NCBI RefSeq assembly: GCF_020443705.1
Contig: NZ_JAIZZK010000001.1
Location: forward strand, 372,001 to 436,000
From: Clostridium algoriphilum
GTDB taxonomy: Bacteria > Bacillota > Clostridia > Clostridiales > Clostridiaceae
Length of the DNA stretch: 64,000 nt
Direction: 5' to 3'
The notes under the pieces are model-generated. The model saw only the letters and a program-made list of their open reading frames with translations, had not been told where the DNA came from and ran no database searches. Within the stretch, counting starts at the first letter, position 1. Each line of letters starts with the position of its first letter. Below, piece after piece: positions 47,015 through 56,061 of the stretch. Position numbers and translations under genes: made by a program.

Positions 47015-47050
47015 AAAGCCAATGATTATTATATAATCATTGGCTTTATG
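47015..47050. terminator. Terminator shared by the small ORF and the DEAD helicase gene
   Basis: Perfect 15-bp stem AAAGCCAATGATTAT/ATAATCATTGGCTTT (47015-47029/47033-47047) with a 3-base loop, between convergent genes. Confidence 0.82.
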
Positions 47051-47059
47051 CTTTTCATC

Positions 47060-48334
47060 TTATCTTGTCGTACTAGAATTTCTAGATTGTTGTCTTCCAC
47101 CTTGATTTCTTCCATTTTTTCTTGCATAACCAGTTGAACGCGATTTTGAATTAGATGTTCTTTTAACTTCATCCTTGTTGACTATTGCTTGTACATTGCT
47201 TGCAGGATAAGGATGATCCTCTATTACTGGTATTGGTTTCGATATAACTTTTTCAATATCCTTAAGAAATGCTTTTTCCTCCACATCACAAAATGATAAT
47301 GCAACTCCACCGAGTCCTGCTCTTCCAGTTCTCCCTATTCTATGAACATAGGTCTCTGGAATATTCGGCAAATCAAAATTAATAACATGAGATAATTCAT
47401 CAACATCGATACCTCTTGCTGCTATATCTGTTGCTACTAGTACTCTTGTTATGCCACTTTTGAAATTATTTAATGCAAGTTGCCTAGCACTTTGCGATTT
47501 ATTGCCATGAATAGCTTGAGCCTCTATTCCTTCATTGTTAAGATCCTTAGTAATCTTATTTGCCCCATGTTTTGTTCTTGAAAATACTAAAGCAGAAACT
47601 ATGGATTTATCTTTTAACAAATGAATAAGTAGCTGTTTTTTGTCTTTTTTATCAACAAAATAAACTGCCTGTTCTATAAGGTCAATAGTTGACGAAACAG
47701 GAGTCACTGCTACCTTTACTGGGTCTACAAGAATAGAATCAACTAGCTTTTCAATTTCTTGTGGCATAGTTGCTGAAAATAGCATAGTCTGTCTAACTTT
47801 AGGCAGTTGTGCTATGATTTTTTTTACATCGCGTAAAAAACCCATATCAAGCATACGGTCTGCCTCATCAAGCACAAACATTTCAACATGATGTATATTA
47901 ATGAATCTCTGTTGCATTAAGTCAAGTAGTCTACCTGTAGTTGCAATTAAAATATCCACTCCATCTTTTAAAGCATCAGTCTGATGTTTTTGTGATACTC
48001 CACCAAAAATAACTGTACTAGAAAGATTCATGTATTTACCATAAGAGGTAAAACTCTCCCCAATTTGAATTGCTAGTTCCCTAGTAGGTGCTAAAATTAA
48101 TGCCTTTATATTTTTGGGTCCCTTTATAACCTTTTGTTTTCCGCAAAGAGTTTGTAGTATAGGGATTGCAAAAGCTGCGGTCTTTCCAGTGCCTGTTTGA
48201 GCACAGCCTAGAAAGTCTTTACCTTCTAATATATTAGGAATAGCAGCTTCTTGTATAGGAGTAGGTTCTACATACCCCTCATCTTTTAAGGCCTTTTTTA
48301 TTGGTGTAATAAGTTGTAAGTCTTCGAATAACAT
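47060..48334 (-). CDS. DEAD-box RNA helicase (RhlE/CshA type)
   Basis: RNA helicase of 424 residues. Motifs in order: Q motif ([13 protein letters not shown]), Walker A AQTGTGKT (45-52), [20 protein letters not shown] (LFSATMP), then [11 protein letters not shown] and [10 protein letters not shown] in the second RecA domain. A basic, Arg/Gln/Ser-rich tail after residue 370 probably binds RNA. Such helicases act in ribosome assembly, RNA decay and cold adaptation. ATG 48332-48334 follows GGAG; the longer frame adds 15 unsupported residues. Confidence 0.93.
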   Translation of the reverse strand: MLFEDLQLITPIKKALKDEGYVEPTPIQEAAIPNILEGKDFLGCAQTGTGKTAAFAIPILQTLCGKQKVIKGPKNIKALILAPTRELAIQIGESFTSYGKYMNLSSTVIFGGVSQKHQTDALKDGVDILIATTGRLLDLMQQRFINIHHVEMFVLDEADRMLDMGFLRDVKKIIAQLPKVRQTMLFSATMPQEIEKLVDSILVDPVKVAVTPVSSTIDLIEQAVYFVDKKDKKQLLIHLLKDKSIVSALVFSRTKHGANKITKDLNNEGIEAQAIHGNKSQSARQLALNNFKSGITRVLVATDIAARGIDVDELSHVINFDLPNIPETYVHRIGRTGRAGLGGVALSFCDVEEKAFLKDIEKVISKPIPVIEDHPYPASNVQAIVNKDEVKRTSNSKSRSTGYARKNGRNQGGRQQSRNSSTTR

Positions 48335-48751
48335 TTTTTCTCCTTTGGAAGTGGCTGTCTTGAACTTTAAATGTCGCAAATCACTAATATCCTGTTATGA
48401 ATCTTCTTGAAAATTGGAAACAACAACTTTCTTCCATGATTGTATTGCATCTAAGAAACCACCTTTTATTAGTGATATGAGCAGATTTAGGCTGATTAAT
48501 CTTCATTTAGCTCAGACTTTATGGGTCTTTGATATATAAATAAATATGTTTCACTTTTATCAACTTCAATTATATAATTATTTTAATTTTAATGTTCGTT
48601 GCACTCATATTTCTTAATTATAACATATTTCGCGTATTCTTGCTATTCCCTAATCACTATAAGATTATGATTTCTATAAAATGAATATAAATATTGATTT
48701 ACCACAAACTATATCTAGAAAATATATTATATTTACAGAAGGAGACATAAT
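48335..48751. other. Divergent intergenic region, no gene seen
   Basis: The region separates the DEAD helicase gene (minus) from the SDR gene (plus). A long untranslated leader for the helicase is possible, but I see no recognised riboswitch, cold-shock box or repeat. Confidence 0.55.
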
Positions 48752-49621
48752 ATGAACGAGAATTTTAATTATCCAAAAAATGTGCCAGAGCAAAAACAAG
48801 ATAAGCAACCAGGTTTTGAAACATTAATGAACCCGAGACCTATTTTTGAAAATCCAAATTGCATTGGTTCTAGCAAGTTATTGAATAAAGTTGCCTTAAT
48901 AACAGGTGGTGATAGTGGCATTGGTAAAGCGGTCGCTCTCTCATATGCTAGAGAAGGCGCTGATATAGCGATAGTATATCTTGATGAGCATGAAGATGCA
49001 GAAGATACTAAAAAACTCATTGAAGCAAAAGGTAGAAAATGTATTTTGATACCCGGAGATATAGGTGACGATACTTTCTGCTTAAATGCCATAAACCAAA
49101 CAATAAAAGACCTCAAAAAAATAGATATTGTTGTTAACAATGCCGGGGAACAACATCCTCAAAATAGTATTGAAGATATCACAAAAGATCAACTAGAGAG
49201 AACGTTTAAAACTAATATTTTCGGTATGTTTTATATGGTAAAAGCTGCATTACCACATTTAAAAGAGGGAGCTGTAATTATAAATACGTCCTCAGTTACA
49301 GCCTACAAAGGACATGAATCTTTAATTGATTACTCATCAACTAAGGGAGCAATAATTACTTTTACTCGTTCTTTATCCCTTTCCCTTGAAAGTAGAAATA
49401 TCCGAGTAAATGCAGTGGCTCCAGGTCCAATATGGACGCCTCTTATACCATCTTCCTTTAGCGCTGTTGAGGTTGGTAAATTCGGTAGCAATACGCCTAT
49501 GGGAAGGCCAGGTCAACCTGCAGAGCTCTCTGAAACTTATGTATTCTTAGCTTCTGACGGTGCATCGTTTATAAGTGGTGAAACTATTCATGTAAATGGC
49601 GGTAACATTATAAATGGCTAA
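48752..49621 (+). CDS. Short-chain dehydrogenase/reductase, general stress protein 39 type
   Basis: NAD(P)-dependent SDR of 289 residues. A 45-residue N-terminal extension typical of the YdaD/YhdF/YhxD group precedes the Rossmann fold: cofactor motif ITGGDSGIGKAV, NNAGEQHP, catalytic Ser in NTSSVTAY, and Tyr/Lys in DYSSTKGA. C-terminal VNGGNIING is also typical. Bacillus relatives are sigma-B-dependent stress proteins with unproven substrates. Monocistronic. Confidence 0.92.
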   Translation: MNENFNYPKNVPEQKQDKQPGFETLMNPRPIFENPNCIGSSKLLNKVALITGGDSGIGKAVALSYAREGADIAIVYLDEHEDAEDTKKLIEAKGRKCILIPGDIGDDTFCLNAINQTIKDLKKIDIVVNNAGEQHPQNSIEDITKDQLERTFKTNIFGMFYMVKAALPHLKEGAVIINTSSVTAYKGHESLIDYSSTKGAIITFTRSLSLSLESRNIRVNAVAPGPIWTPLIPSSFSAVEVGKFGSNTPMGRPGQPAELSETYVFLASDGASFISGETIHVNGGNIING

Positions 49622-49710
49622 TAACAGGCAATACCGATATTTTACAAATTTTATTGCCTCTCTATTAATAATAATTTGAAGACATATCATAATCAAATGT
49701 AAAAAACATA

Positions 49711-49741
49711 AAACAGGTATCAAAATTATGATGCCTGTTTA
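49711..49741 (+). terminator. Terminator of the SDR gene
   Basis: AAACAGGTATCA (49711-49722) pairs with TGATGCCTGTTT (49729-49740) with one G-U; the T-run is weak. Confidence 0.6.
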
Positions 49742-49753
49742 ACCTTAATAAAT

Positions 49754-49892
49754 CTATTTAACGCCATACATCTCAAAGTGTTCTAAGCCACCCTTATATA
49801 GACATTTTTTCAAATTATCCTTCTGTTAAATTCTCTTCTAAATAGCTCTCAGTTTTAACAATAAAATTATTCGCCTTAGAACTAGCTCTATT
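49754..49892 (-). pseudogene. Possible decayed gene fragment with a frameshift
   Basis: The minus strand reads NRASSKANNFIVKTESYLEE then NLTEG and a stop. The overlapping -1 frame continues QKDNLKKCLYKGGLEHFEMY then GVK and a stop at 49754-49756. Joined, they look like the C-terminal part of an ordinary protein broken by a small deletion. No family is recognised and chance coding character cannot be excluded. Confidence 0.4.
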
Positions 49893-50122
49893 TTAATAAA
49901 CACATAATTTAATTTTTAAAAAAATACATATTTTTAAACATTATTATTTTTATATCTGAATTGGAAATAGCTACACTAATATTGTTAATATATCCACACA
50001 TATAATAATAGCTCATAGGCAATATTATATAGCAAATGTATTATTAAATAACAAATTGATTTTGTTTAAAATCATGATATTTTTAGTAACAGTGTTAATT
50101 TTTTAAGGAGGAGAATATTATC

Positions 50123-51058
50123 ATGAGAAAATTTTTCACTTTCACAATTCTTATTAGTTTACTTCTTAATACAGGTAATATAGCAAAAGCCTCGGCTACA
50201 GATGTTACTAATAAGAAAAAAATCACTAATAAATATAATGTAACAATGAAACAAGATCTACTGTGCTTAATGTTAGCTTATCCTGAATATATTACGAATA
50301 TTGAAGGATCTAATGATTATGTATATTTGATAATGAAATCTGGTAAAAAGCTAATTTATGATGATAAAAAAACAAAAAATTCTCAAGAAAAATTAGCAAA
50401 TCCAGACCTTCAAGATACACTAGAACAACTTTATCCTCTTTCTCCTATAAAATCTATTATGGTTGAAGATTTTGATCCTGGTCGTTTCCGAAATTATGGA
50501 TTGTTATCCGAAGTTTATGGTAGCTCTAAAGGATCAATAGAATTAAAACTAACAAAAGTTAATGTTTGTTATCATAATTACCAATTTAACAGTAGTAGTG
50601 GAGCTGCAGTTTCTCTTAGTGCTGTAATGAATCAATTAATGCCAATGTCGGAGAGCAATGCAAATGTACAGAAATGCCTTTTGCCTTGTAGTGGTACTTT
50701 TAATTACCGCGTGATTTCAGGTACAGGTCGATTAAGCCCCCATTCATACGGAATTGCTATAGATCTTGCTAGTGATAAAAGAGATTATTGGAAATGGGCG
50801 TCGAAAGAAGCAGGCAATAAAAGGCTAGCCTCTTATCCGAGTGAGCTAGTAAAAGTGTTTGAAAATAATAATTTTGTTTGGGGAGGTAAATGGTCACACT
50901 TTGATATACTCCACTTTGAATATAGACCAGAAATTATTTTAAAGGCTAATTTTTTTACAAATAACATTGATTCTAATAAAATATGGTATGAAGGTGCACC
51001 TATTCAACAAGAATACGTAAAAAACGTCATAGAAAAAATAAACAAATCAATAAAATAA
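50123..51058 (+). CDS. Secreted M15-family (VanY-like) D-Ala-D-Ala peptidase
   Basis: Predicted extracellular zinc peptidase of 311 residues acting on peptidoglycan stems. It has a signal peptide (about 1-24, ending AKASA). The zinc site is assembled from SPHSYGIAID (His207, Asp214) and WSHFDILHFEYRPE, giving Asp261 and His264 as the general base and third ligand. A 100-residue N-terminal region before the domain has no recognised motif. It is the first of three genes with spacings of 15 and 26 bases, so a likely operon. GGAGGAG precedes the start; the 230 bases upstream are AT-rich with no clear promoter. Confidence 0.85.
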   Translation: MRKFFTFTILISLLLNTGNIAKASATDVTNKKKITNKYNVTMKQDLLCLMLAYPEYITNIEGSNDYVYLIMKSGKKLIYDDKKTKNSQEKLANPDLQDTLEQLYPLSPIKSIMVEDFDPGRFRNYGLLSEVYGSSKGSIELKLTKVNVCYHNYQFNSSSGAAVSLSAVMNQLMPMSESNANVQKCLLPCSGTFNYRVISGTGRLSPHSYGIAIDLASDKRDYWKWASKEAGNKRLASYPSELVKVFENNNFVWGGKWSHFDILHFEYRPEIILKANFFTNNIDSNKIWYEGAPIQQEYVKNVIEKINKSIK

Positions 51059-51073
51059 TAGGAGTATAATATT

Positions 51074-52189
51074 ATGAATTTTTATAAAATAAAAAGATCA
51101 CAATTGACAATAATCAAATTATTTGTATTTATAATACTTCTTTTATTGATTCAAATATATGCTAATAATTACGCATATTCTGTAACTGATGAATCAAAAA
51201 AAGAAGTTACCAGTTACATTGAACAAATTTTTATCAAGAGAAATAAAGCTATACTTAGTGGTGATTTAAAACTTATACAATCACTTTATAATATGGACAC
51301 AAAGTATGGAACTTGGGCTTATGAATATGAAAAAAGAAAGATGGACTACATTAATAATTGGGCACAAAAACAAGGAGTTAAATTTATAAGTATTACACCT
51401 ACAGTAATTGTAAAAAAAGTTAGAGGCATCGATAATAATTTTTCAATTTATTTATTATGTTCCACGGAATATAAGTATGTATATGAAGATCATCCAGAAG
51501 TTCAAAATATTTCAAAAATTGGAACCTATCACAATTTACAGCTTATGAGTAAAGATAATTCTTGGGTAATCTCTAAAGAATGGTATAAGGATCCTTTTGC
51601 TAATTCTTTGGATTTAGGTAATATTAAAGCAGATTCTATAAAAAAATATATACTATCACAAAATTCAAGAGATTTATCTACCATAGATCAAAGAAGGAAA
51701 GATGCTGCAGAATATGCCGATAAATATTGCGGTGCTGCTAGTTCATTAGAGTTTGAATATAAGTATAACAAAAAGTATAGAGATTATAATCCCCAAGGTG
51801 GAGATTGTGCAAACTTTGCATCTCAAATTCTTTTTGAGGGAGCCAAATTCAGAAAAAATTCGGCCTGGAGTTATGATAAAAATGGAGCCACAAAAGCTTG
51901 GCTTAACGCAGATGGCTTTAAAAGTTATATGACATACAGTGGCAGATCATCAACAATTGCATATGGTAGCTATGATAAGGTATATAAAGCCAGTTACAAA
52001 CTATTACCAGGAGATTTTGTTGCTTATGAAAAGAAAAATGACATCACTCATATTTCAGTTGTTACAGGCGCTGATTCAAGAGGATACACCTTGGTTAGTT
52101 GTCACAATTCAGATAGAAGTAGAGTTCCTTGGGATCTTGGATGGAGTGATAAAAACATTAAATTTTGGTTAATTAGAGTTCATTATTAA
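51074..52189 (+). CDS. Secreted amidase-domain protein (Amidase_6 family)
   Basis: A 371-residue exported protein. An N-terminal membrane segment (about 14-31) acts as signal or anchor. Residues about 40-180 form an alpha/beta region preceding the C-terminal amidase-like domain (PF12671). That domain has the Cys nucleophile in NPQGGDCANFASQILFEG (Cys245), His in DITHISVVTGAD and the late SCHNSDR. The fold is related to NlpC/P60-type cysteine enzymes, so a cell-wall substrate is likely. Second gene of the M15-amidase-coiled-coil cluster. Confidence 0.85.
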   Translation: MNFYKIKRSQLTIIKLFVFIILLLLIQIYANNYAYSVTDESKKEVTSYIEQIFIKRNKAILSGDLKLIQSLYNMDTKYGTWAYEYEKRKMDYINNWAQKQGVKFISITPTVIVKKVRGIDNNFSIYLLCSTEYKYVYEDHPEVQNISKIGTYHNLQLMSKDNSWVISKEWYKDPFANSLDLGNIKADSIKKYILSQNSRDLSTIDQRRKDAAEYADKYCGAASSLEFEYKYNKKYRDYNPQGGDCANFASQILFEGAKFRKNSAWSYDKNGATKAWLNADGFKSYMTYSGRSSTIAYGSYDKVYKASYKLLPGDFVAYEKKNDITHISVVTGADSRGYTLVSCHNSDRSRVPWDLGWSDKNIKFWLIRVHY

Positions 52190-52215
52190 TCTAAACTATA
52201 GGAGATGAAATTACT

Positions 52216-52515
52216 ATGAAAACTGAAGAACAAATTAAATCAGAAGTTACAAGGCAGGTCATTGACAGTATGAAAACAACATTAAATGAAGAGCTAACTG
52301 AAGTAGAAAAAGAATTTGAAGAGACTTATAAGAGTAAACTTGAACAAGAAATACAGTATACCTTAGAACTTGCAGAAACTGGTCTACAACACGCTTCAAG
52401 CAAAACTATAAAAGTAGAAAACAAGAAATTGCTTCAACAATTGGATAATATAAGGAGCGATAAAGTAAAAGTTGAAAACAAAATAAAAACTTTAAACGAG
52501 TTTGAGAATATATAA
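52216..52515 (+). CDS. Coiled-coil protein of unknown function
   Basis: A 99-residue, highly charged protein without signal peptide or membrane segment. Two heptad-rich stretches are seen: residues 1-60 (EELTEVEKEFEETYKSKLEQ) and 66-97 (LLQQLDNIRSDKVKVENK). No family is recognised. It is the third gene after the M15 peptidase and amidase genes and follows CTATAGGAGATGAAATTACT. A terminator follows. Confidence 0.75.
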   Translation: MKTEEQIKSEVTRQVIDSMKTTLNEELTEVEKEFEETYKSKLEQEIQYTLELAETGLQHASSKTIKVENKKLLQQLDNIRSDKVKVENKIKTLNEFENI

Positions 52516-52539
52516 TTATATTTCTTTTTATCAAACTAT

Positions 52540-52579
52540 ATTAGAAAAATCCTGTGGGTATCATGGGCTTTTTCTAATT
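52540..52579 (+). terminator. Terminator of the M15-amidase-coiled-coil cluster
   Basis: ATTAGAAAAA (52540-52549) pairs with TTTTTCTAAT (52569-52578), extended by CC/GG after one mismatch. Confidence 0.65.
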
Positions 52580-52729
52580 TGCACTTAGTATTAAATCAAT
52601 ATTATTACTAAATATATATTAAGTGAACGTACAAAGTTAAAATTGGTATTTCAATTGAATAGGCATATTAAAATTTTATATGGAATAAATGAAAGGATAA
52701 TTACATGACCCCCCTTATAACTGCTTAAG

Positions 52730-52772
52730 TTGACTTATTCTTTTCAATATAGTATCATTTACTATAGTAAAT
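52730..52772 (+). promoter_or_regulatory. Promoter and palindromic operator of the CymR-like gene
   Basis: TTGACT (52730-52735), 17-base spacer, TATCAT (52753-52758). The perfect 16-bp palindrome ATTTACTATAGTAAAT (52757-52772) covers the expected start site, a position suited to autorepression. Confidence 0.65.
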
Positions 52773-52830
52773 AGATATTATATTATGTGTTACATATATA
52801 TTTTAGTATAGATAAGGAGAATAACATACA

Positions 52831-53277
52831 ATGAATATTTCTACTAAAGGAAGATACGGTTTAAGAGCAATGGTTGATATTGCAGTTCATTCATTTGGTG
52901 ACTATATACCATTGAAAATTATTGCTGAGAGGCAATCAATTTCAGAAAATTATTTAGAACAGGTTTTCTCAATACTTAGAAAAGCAAAACTTGTAAAAAG
53001 CGCAAGAGGTTCACAGGGTGGTTATACACTATCAAAAGAGGCTTCAAAAATTACAGTAGGTGAAGTTTTAAGAATACTTGAAGGTGACTTAAATATTACA
53101 GGAGATGATGATGGAGCGTTAGGACAAGATAAAACCATCAAAGTTTGCATAAACACTCTAGTATGGCAAGAAGTTAATGAACAAATTAATAAAGTTATGG
53201 ACTCTGTCACATTACAGGATCTTGTAGAAAAATATAATAGTATGAATTCTGAGTATACCCTAGACTTTATAATCTAA
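52831..53277 (+). CDS. Rrf2-family regulator, CymR-like
   Basis: A 148-residue winged-helix protein beginning MNISTKGRYGLRAMVDIAVH, with SENYLEQVFSILRKAKLVKS and RGSQGGYTL. It lacks the three-cysteine cluster ligands of IscR (only one Cys, near residue 107) and ends in an acidic-aromatic EYTLDFII tail like Bacillus CymR. A role as a cysteine-metabolism repressor is therefore inferred; cysK is not in the window. It is monocistronic, preceded by a palindromic operator. Confidence 0.85.
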   Translation: MNISTKGRYGLRAMVDIAVHSFGDYIPLKIIAERQSISENYLEQVFSILRKAKLVKSARGSQGGYTLSKEASKITVGEVLRILEGDLNITGDDDGALGQDKTIKVCINTLVWQEVNEQINKVMDSVTLQDLVEKYNSMNSEYTLDFII

Positions 53278-53324
53278 AAGAAGAAGAATAACACTTATGA
53301 TTAAGTGTTATTCTTCTTCTTTTA
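53276..53324. terminator. Long bidirectional terminator between convergent genes
   Basis: A perfect 22-23-bp stem (from 53276 to 53297, pairing with 53302-53323), loop TGAT, overlapping the CymR-like stop codon. Unusually long for a terminator. Confidence 0.9.
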
Positions 53325-53341
53325 TTTGCACAAAATTTATT

Positions 53342-54523
53342 TTAATAAAAATCTTGATCCATTGTAACTATGCATCGATGTTGTGGTGAAATATTTTTTA
53401 CCCCCTCCTCTATTTTCATAAGAATAACACCTTTAGCTTTTTCATTATAATATAATTTATCTACTACTACGTCAAAAATTAATGTTTTTGCATCTACATC
53501 ACCTACGACTCTGAAATCATGCATTGATTGGATTCCTTTAATTACTGATAACTCATTGTTTAACTGTTTTTTTAAAAAAATAACATCTGGGCTATCACTT
53601 TTAAACGGATCCATATGAATAACTAAGCAAAGGTTTAGTTTCTCTCCTACTTCTTTTTCTGCCTTATCAATAACATCATGAATTCGCATTATGGGAATAT
53701 CACATGGTACTTCTGCATGTAGCGAAACCATATATCTACCTGGTCCATAATTATGAATAATTAAGTCATGCACTCCAGTAATATACTTATAACTTAAAAC
53801 CTCAGTATAAATATTTTTTACTAATTCCTTATCAGGAGCTTTTCCCAATATATAGTCTAATGTTTCCTTACAAAGTACAAATCCTGAGTGTAGTATGAAA
53901 AGTGATACAACTATGCCTGCATACCCATCTACAGGCAAGTTTGTAAATCTAGATATAATTAGTGATATAATTACCATAGATAGTACAAGTATGTCAGTTA
54001 AATATTCTACTGCCGCTGCTTTTAAAGCCGAGGAGTTAATTTTCGTACCAATATACTTAGTAAATCTGGCAAGAAAAATTTGGAGAGGAAGTGCTAATAA
54101 CATTAGCAAAAATGCAACCATATTAAATGGAATACTAACAGGATTAAGAACTCTACTTATAGAACTTCTTATAAATTCATATCCTACTATAAGAATCGAT
54201 AGAGAAAATAACAATGAAGTAATGTATTCCACCCTACCATACCCAAATGGGTGTTTCGAATCAGCAGGGCGATTGGCTAATTTAAAGCTTATAATTGTTA
54301 TTATAGAAGATACAGCATCCGTTAAGTTATGTACGGCATCTGCTGTAATAGAAATACTATTTAGGAAAAGACCTACAATAAGTTCTAAAATAAGTATTGT
54401 TGTGTTGATTATAAATCCTACTATGCCACCTAGCCATCCATAAGACTGCCTTACCTCTTGTGAACTTACATTAGAATGATTTTTAATAAACTTTTTTATT
54501 AAAAAATCAAATATGATTTTCAT
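53342..54523 (-). CDS. Cation diffusion facilitator (CDF) family transporter
   Basis: A 393-residue efflux protein with six membrane helices and a C-terminal metal-sensing domain. TM2 carries ADAVHNLTDAVSS (His and Asp ligands) and TM5 AVEYLTDILV (Glu and Asp), an arrangement that differs from the H/D-D/D of zinc exporters and leaves Zn, Mn or Fe open. An extra C-terminal domain of about 80 residues is present (IHDVIDKAEKEVGEKLNLCL onward). ATG 54521-54523 follows GGAAGTG. It faces the CymR-like gene and shares the terminator. Confidence 0.88.
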   Translation of the reverse strand: MKIIFDFLIKKFIKNHSNVSSQEVRQSYGWLGGIVGFIINTTILILELIVGLFLNSISITADAVHNLTDAVSSIITIISFKLANRPADSKHPFGYGRVEYITSLLFSLSILIVGYEFIRSSISRVLNPVSIPFNMVAFLLMLLALPLQIFLARFTKYIGTKINSSALKAAAVEYLTDILVLSMVIISLIISRFTNLPVDGYAGIVVSLFILHSGFVLCKETLDYILGKAPDKELVKNIYTEVLSYKYITGVHDLIIHNYGPGRYMVSLHAEVPCDIPIMRIHDVIDKAEKEVGEKLNLCLVIHMDPFKSDSPDVIFLKKQLNNELSVIKGIQSMHDFRVVGDVDAKTLIFDVVVDKLYYNEKAKGVILMKIEEGVKNISPQHRCIVTMDQDFY

Positions 54524-54840
54524 GTAATACACTTCCTTATATAACGTATTATTAATGTAAATATGCTCAAACCTACTATCTTAATAATTAACCCTAGTAC
54601 TATTATTATGCAACAGGAGTAGTTAATGATTTAATTTTATTTTATATCTTTATAGTTCCCAATTTAATTCTTGAAATTGGTAGTTTCAATTCTATTAATA
54701 TCTATATAAATAACAACCTATTTATATAGATTATATATAATACACCTTTTTTCGCAGATGAATTTAAGATAAGTGTTTAATCACCATATAAGTTTTTAAC
54801 CCATATATTAGACTGTAAATGATAAAAAGGGAGAACATAT
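54524..54840. other. Divergent intergenic region, no gene seen
   Basis: AT-rich DNA between the CDF gene (minus) and ytaF (plus). No riboswitch, repeat or small ORF with a ribosome site is seen. Confidence 0.55.
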
Positions 54841-55455
54841 ATGGTGTTAATTTTATGTGCATTATCATTTAGCTTGTCCTCTAATTTAGATAACGTAGTA
54901 GTAGGGATAGCTTATGGAATAAAGAAAGTAAAGGTAAGTATAATAGCAAATCTTATAATAGCGATTGTAACATCTACAGCAACATTTTTATCAATGTTAG
55001 TTGGATCATATATATCAAAACTTTTACCTCACTCTGTAGCTAATATCTTAGGTGCTATAGTTATTATCATTTTGGGACTATACTTTGTAACACAGAGCTT
55101 AATAAAACTTGTAAATAACACTAAACCAAAAGAGCTTGCTTTAAAAAACATTACTGATATGATTGAATATGCTGAAAAATCAGATTTAGATAGTTCTGGT
55201 GACATAAGTATGGGTGAAGCTCTTCTTGTTTCATTGGGATTGACCTTTAACAATTTAGGCACAGGAATAGCTGCAAGTATTACAGGAGTTAGTATTCCAC
55301 TTACAGTCCTATCCACATTTGTATTAAGTATAATTGCAATTATATTTGGTGTATCTGCAGGCAATCATATTTTAGGTAAAATTCTAGGTAGATATGCACC
55401 ATTATTTTCAGGAATCTTGCTAATATTACTTGGCATCATTGAATTTATTTACTAA
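54841..55455 (+). CDS. ytaF: Sporulation membrane protein YtaF (MntP-like fold)
   Basis: A 204-residue membrane protein with six helices in two repeats. FSLSSNLDNVVVGIAYGIKK and VSLGLTFNNLGTGIAASITG are the paired Asp/Asn-containing motifs shared with MntP and cadmium-type exporters. Bacillus YtaF is expressed in sporulation; the substrate is unknown. The hydrophilic loop (about 97-120) separates the halves. Start follows AAAAGGGAGAACATAT. Confidence 0.85.
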   Translation: MVLILCALSFSLSSNLDNVVVGIAYGIKKVKVSIIANLIIAIVTSTATFLSMLVGSYISKLLPHSVANILGAIVIIILGLYFVTQSLIKLVNNTKPKELALKNITDMIEYAEKSDLDSSGDISMGEALLVSLGLTFNNLGTGIAASITGVSIPLTVLSTFVLSIIAIIFGVSAGNHILGKILGRYAPLFSGILLILLGIIEFIY

Positions 55456-55542
55456 CAGCTCTATACCTATAGAAAAAGTAACTCGTACAAATTTGTTATA
55501 TTACCAAACGTGAAAATATTGTAAAATGAAATAAAAATGTCA

Positions 55543-55575
55543 AAGGGTATAAGCAGTGCTTGTGCCCTTGTTGCT
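55543..55575 (+). terminator. Probable terminator of ytaF
   Basis: AAGGGTATAAG (55543-55553) pairs with CTTGTGCCCTT (55559-55569) with two G-U pairs; T-run weak. Confidence 0.5.
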
Positions 55576-55593
55576 TTATAACAGAATATAACA

Positions 55594-55617
55594 GAAAAAA
55601 AGCACCCATTGGATGCT
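55594..55617 (-). terminator. Terminator of the 144-residue hypothetical gene
   Basis: On the minus strand AGCATCC/GGGTGCT with an AAT loop is followed by seven T. Confidence 0.85.
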
Positions 55618-55626
55618 CTTAAGTAA

Positions 55627-56052
55627 TTATTTTTCATTCACAGCTATTGCTTCCTCATTTAGTTCAAATAAATCTTGCAAAATCCCATCAATAGTATTTT
55701 CGTCAATAAATGCTTTCAATTTTGGATTACGTTCTTCTGTATTAATATACTGAAGGAAATAACCCCCAACTTTTTTAGCAATACTTAGCTTAATGGATAT
55801 ATTTTGTTTTACTCCGTCTTTTTTGAATAAAGTAAAAGTAACGTTGGTATCTGAATATTTTATTTCAACTTTTTTATAATTCTTTATATCTATATAATCA
55901 TTTGAATCTGTTGTTGCCCTAATATTTTTTATATTATATTTGTCTAAATTACTATTAAACACATCAACAAAATTTTGTATTGATTTACTGATAATATTTC
56001 TATCAATAGTCATATTTCGAAATTGTAATACTAATTCTTCTTTCCAATTCAC
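55627..56052 (-). CDS. Hypothetical soluble protein
   Basis: A protein of about 141-144 residues that I do not recognise. It has no signal peptide or membrane segment. Secondary structure looks like an N-terminal helix (EELVLQFRNM, SKSIQNFVDVFNSNLDKY), then paired beta strands (YKKVEIKYSDTNVTFTLF and NISIKLSIAKKVGGYFLQYI), then an acidic C-terminal helix. The start is uncertain: GTG at 56050-56052 lies 8 bases after GGGGGG, while a GTG three codons earlier abuts it. It has its own terminator. Confidence 0.65.
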   Translation of the reverse strand: MNWKEELVLQFRNMTIDRNIISKSIQNFVDVFNSNLDKYNIKNIRATTDSNDYIDIKNYKKVEIKYSDTNVTFTLFKKDGVKQNISIKLSIAKKVGGYFLQYINTEERNPKLKAFIDENTIDGILQDLFELNEEAIAVNEK

Positions 56053-56061
56053 TTCACTCAC

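Noticed and set aside
48335-48751. Cold-shock leader RNA of the DEAD helicase
   Set aside because: No conserved cold box or strong alternative structure found by eye.
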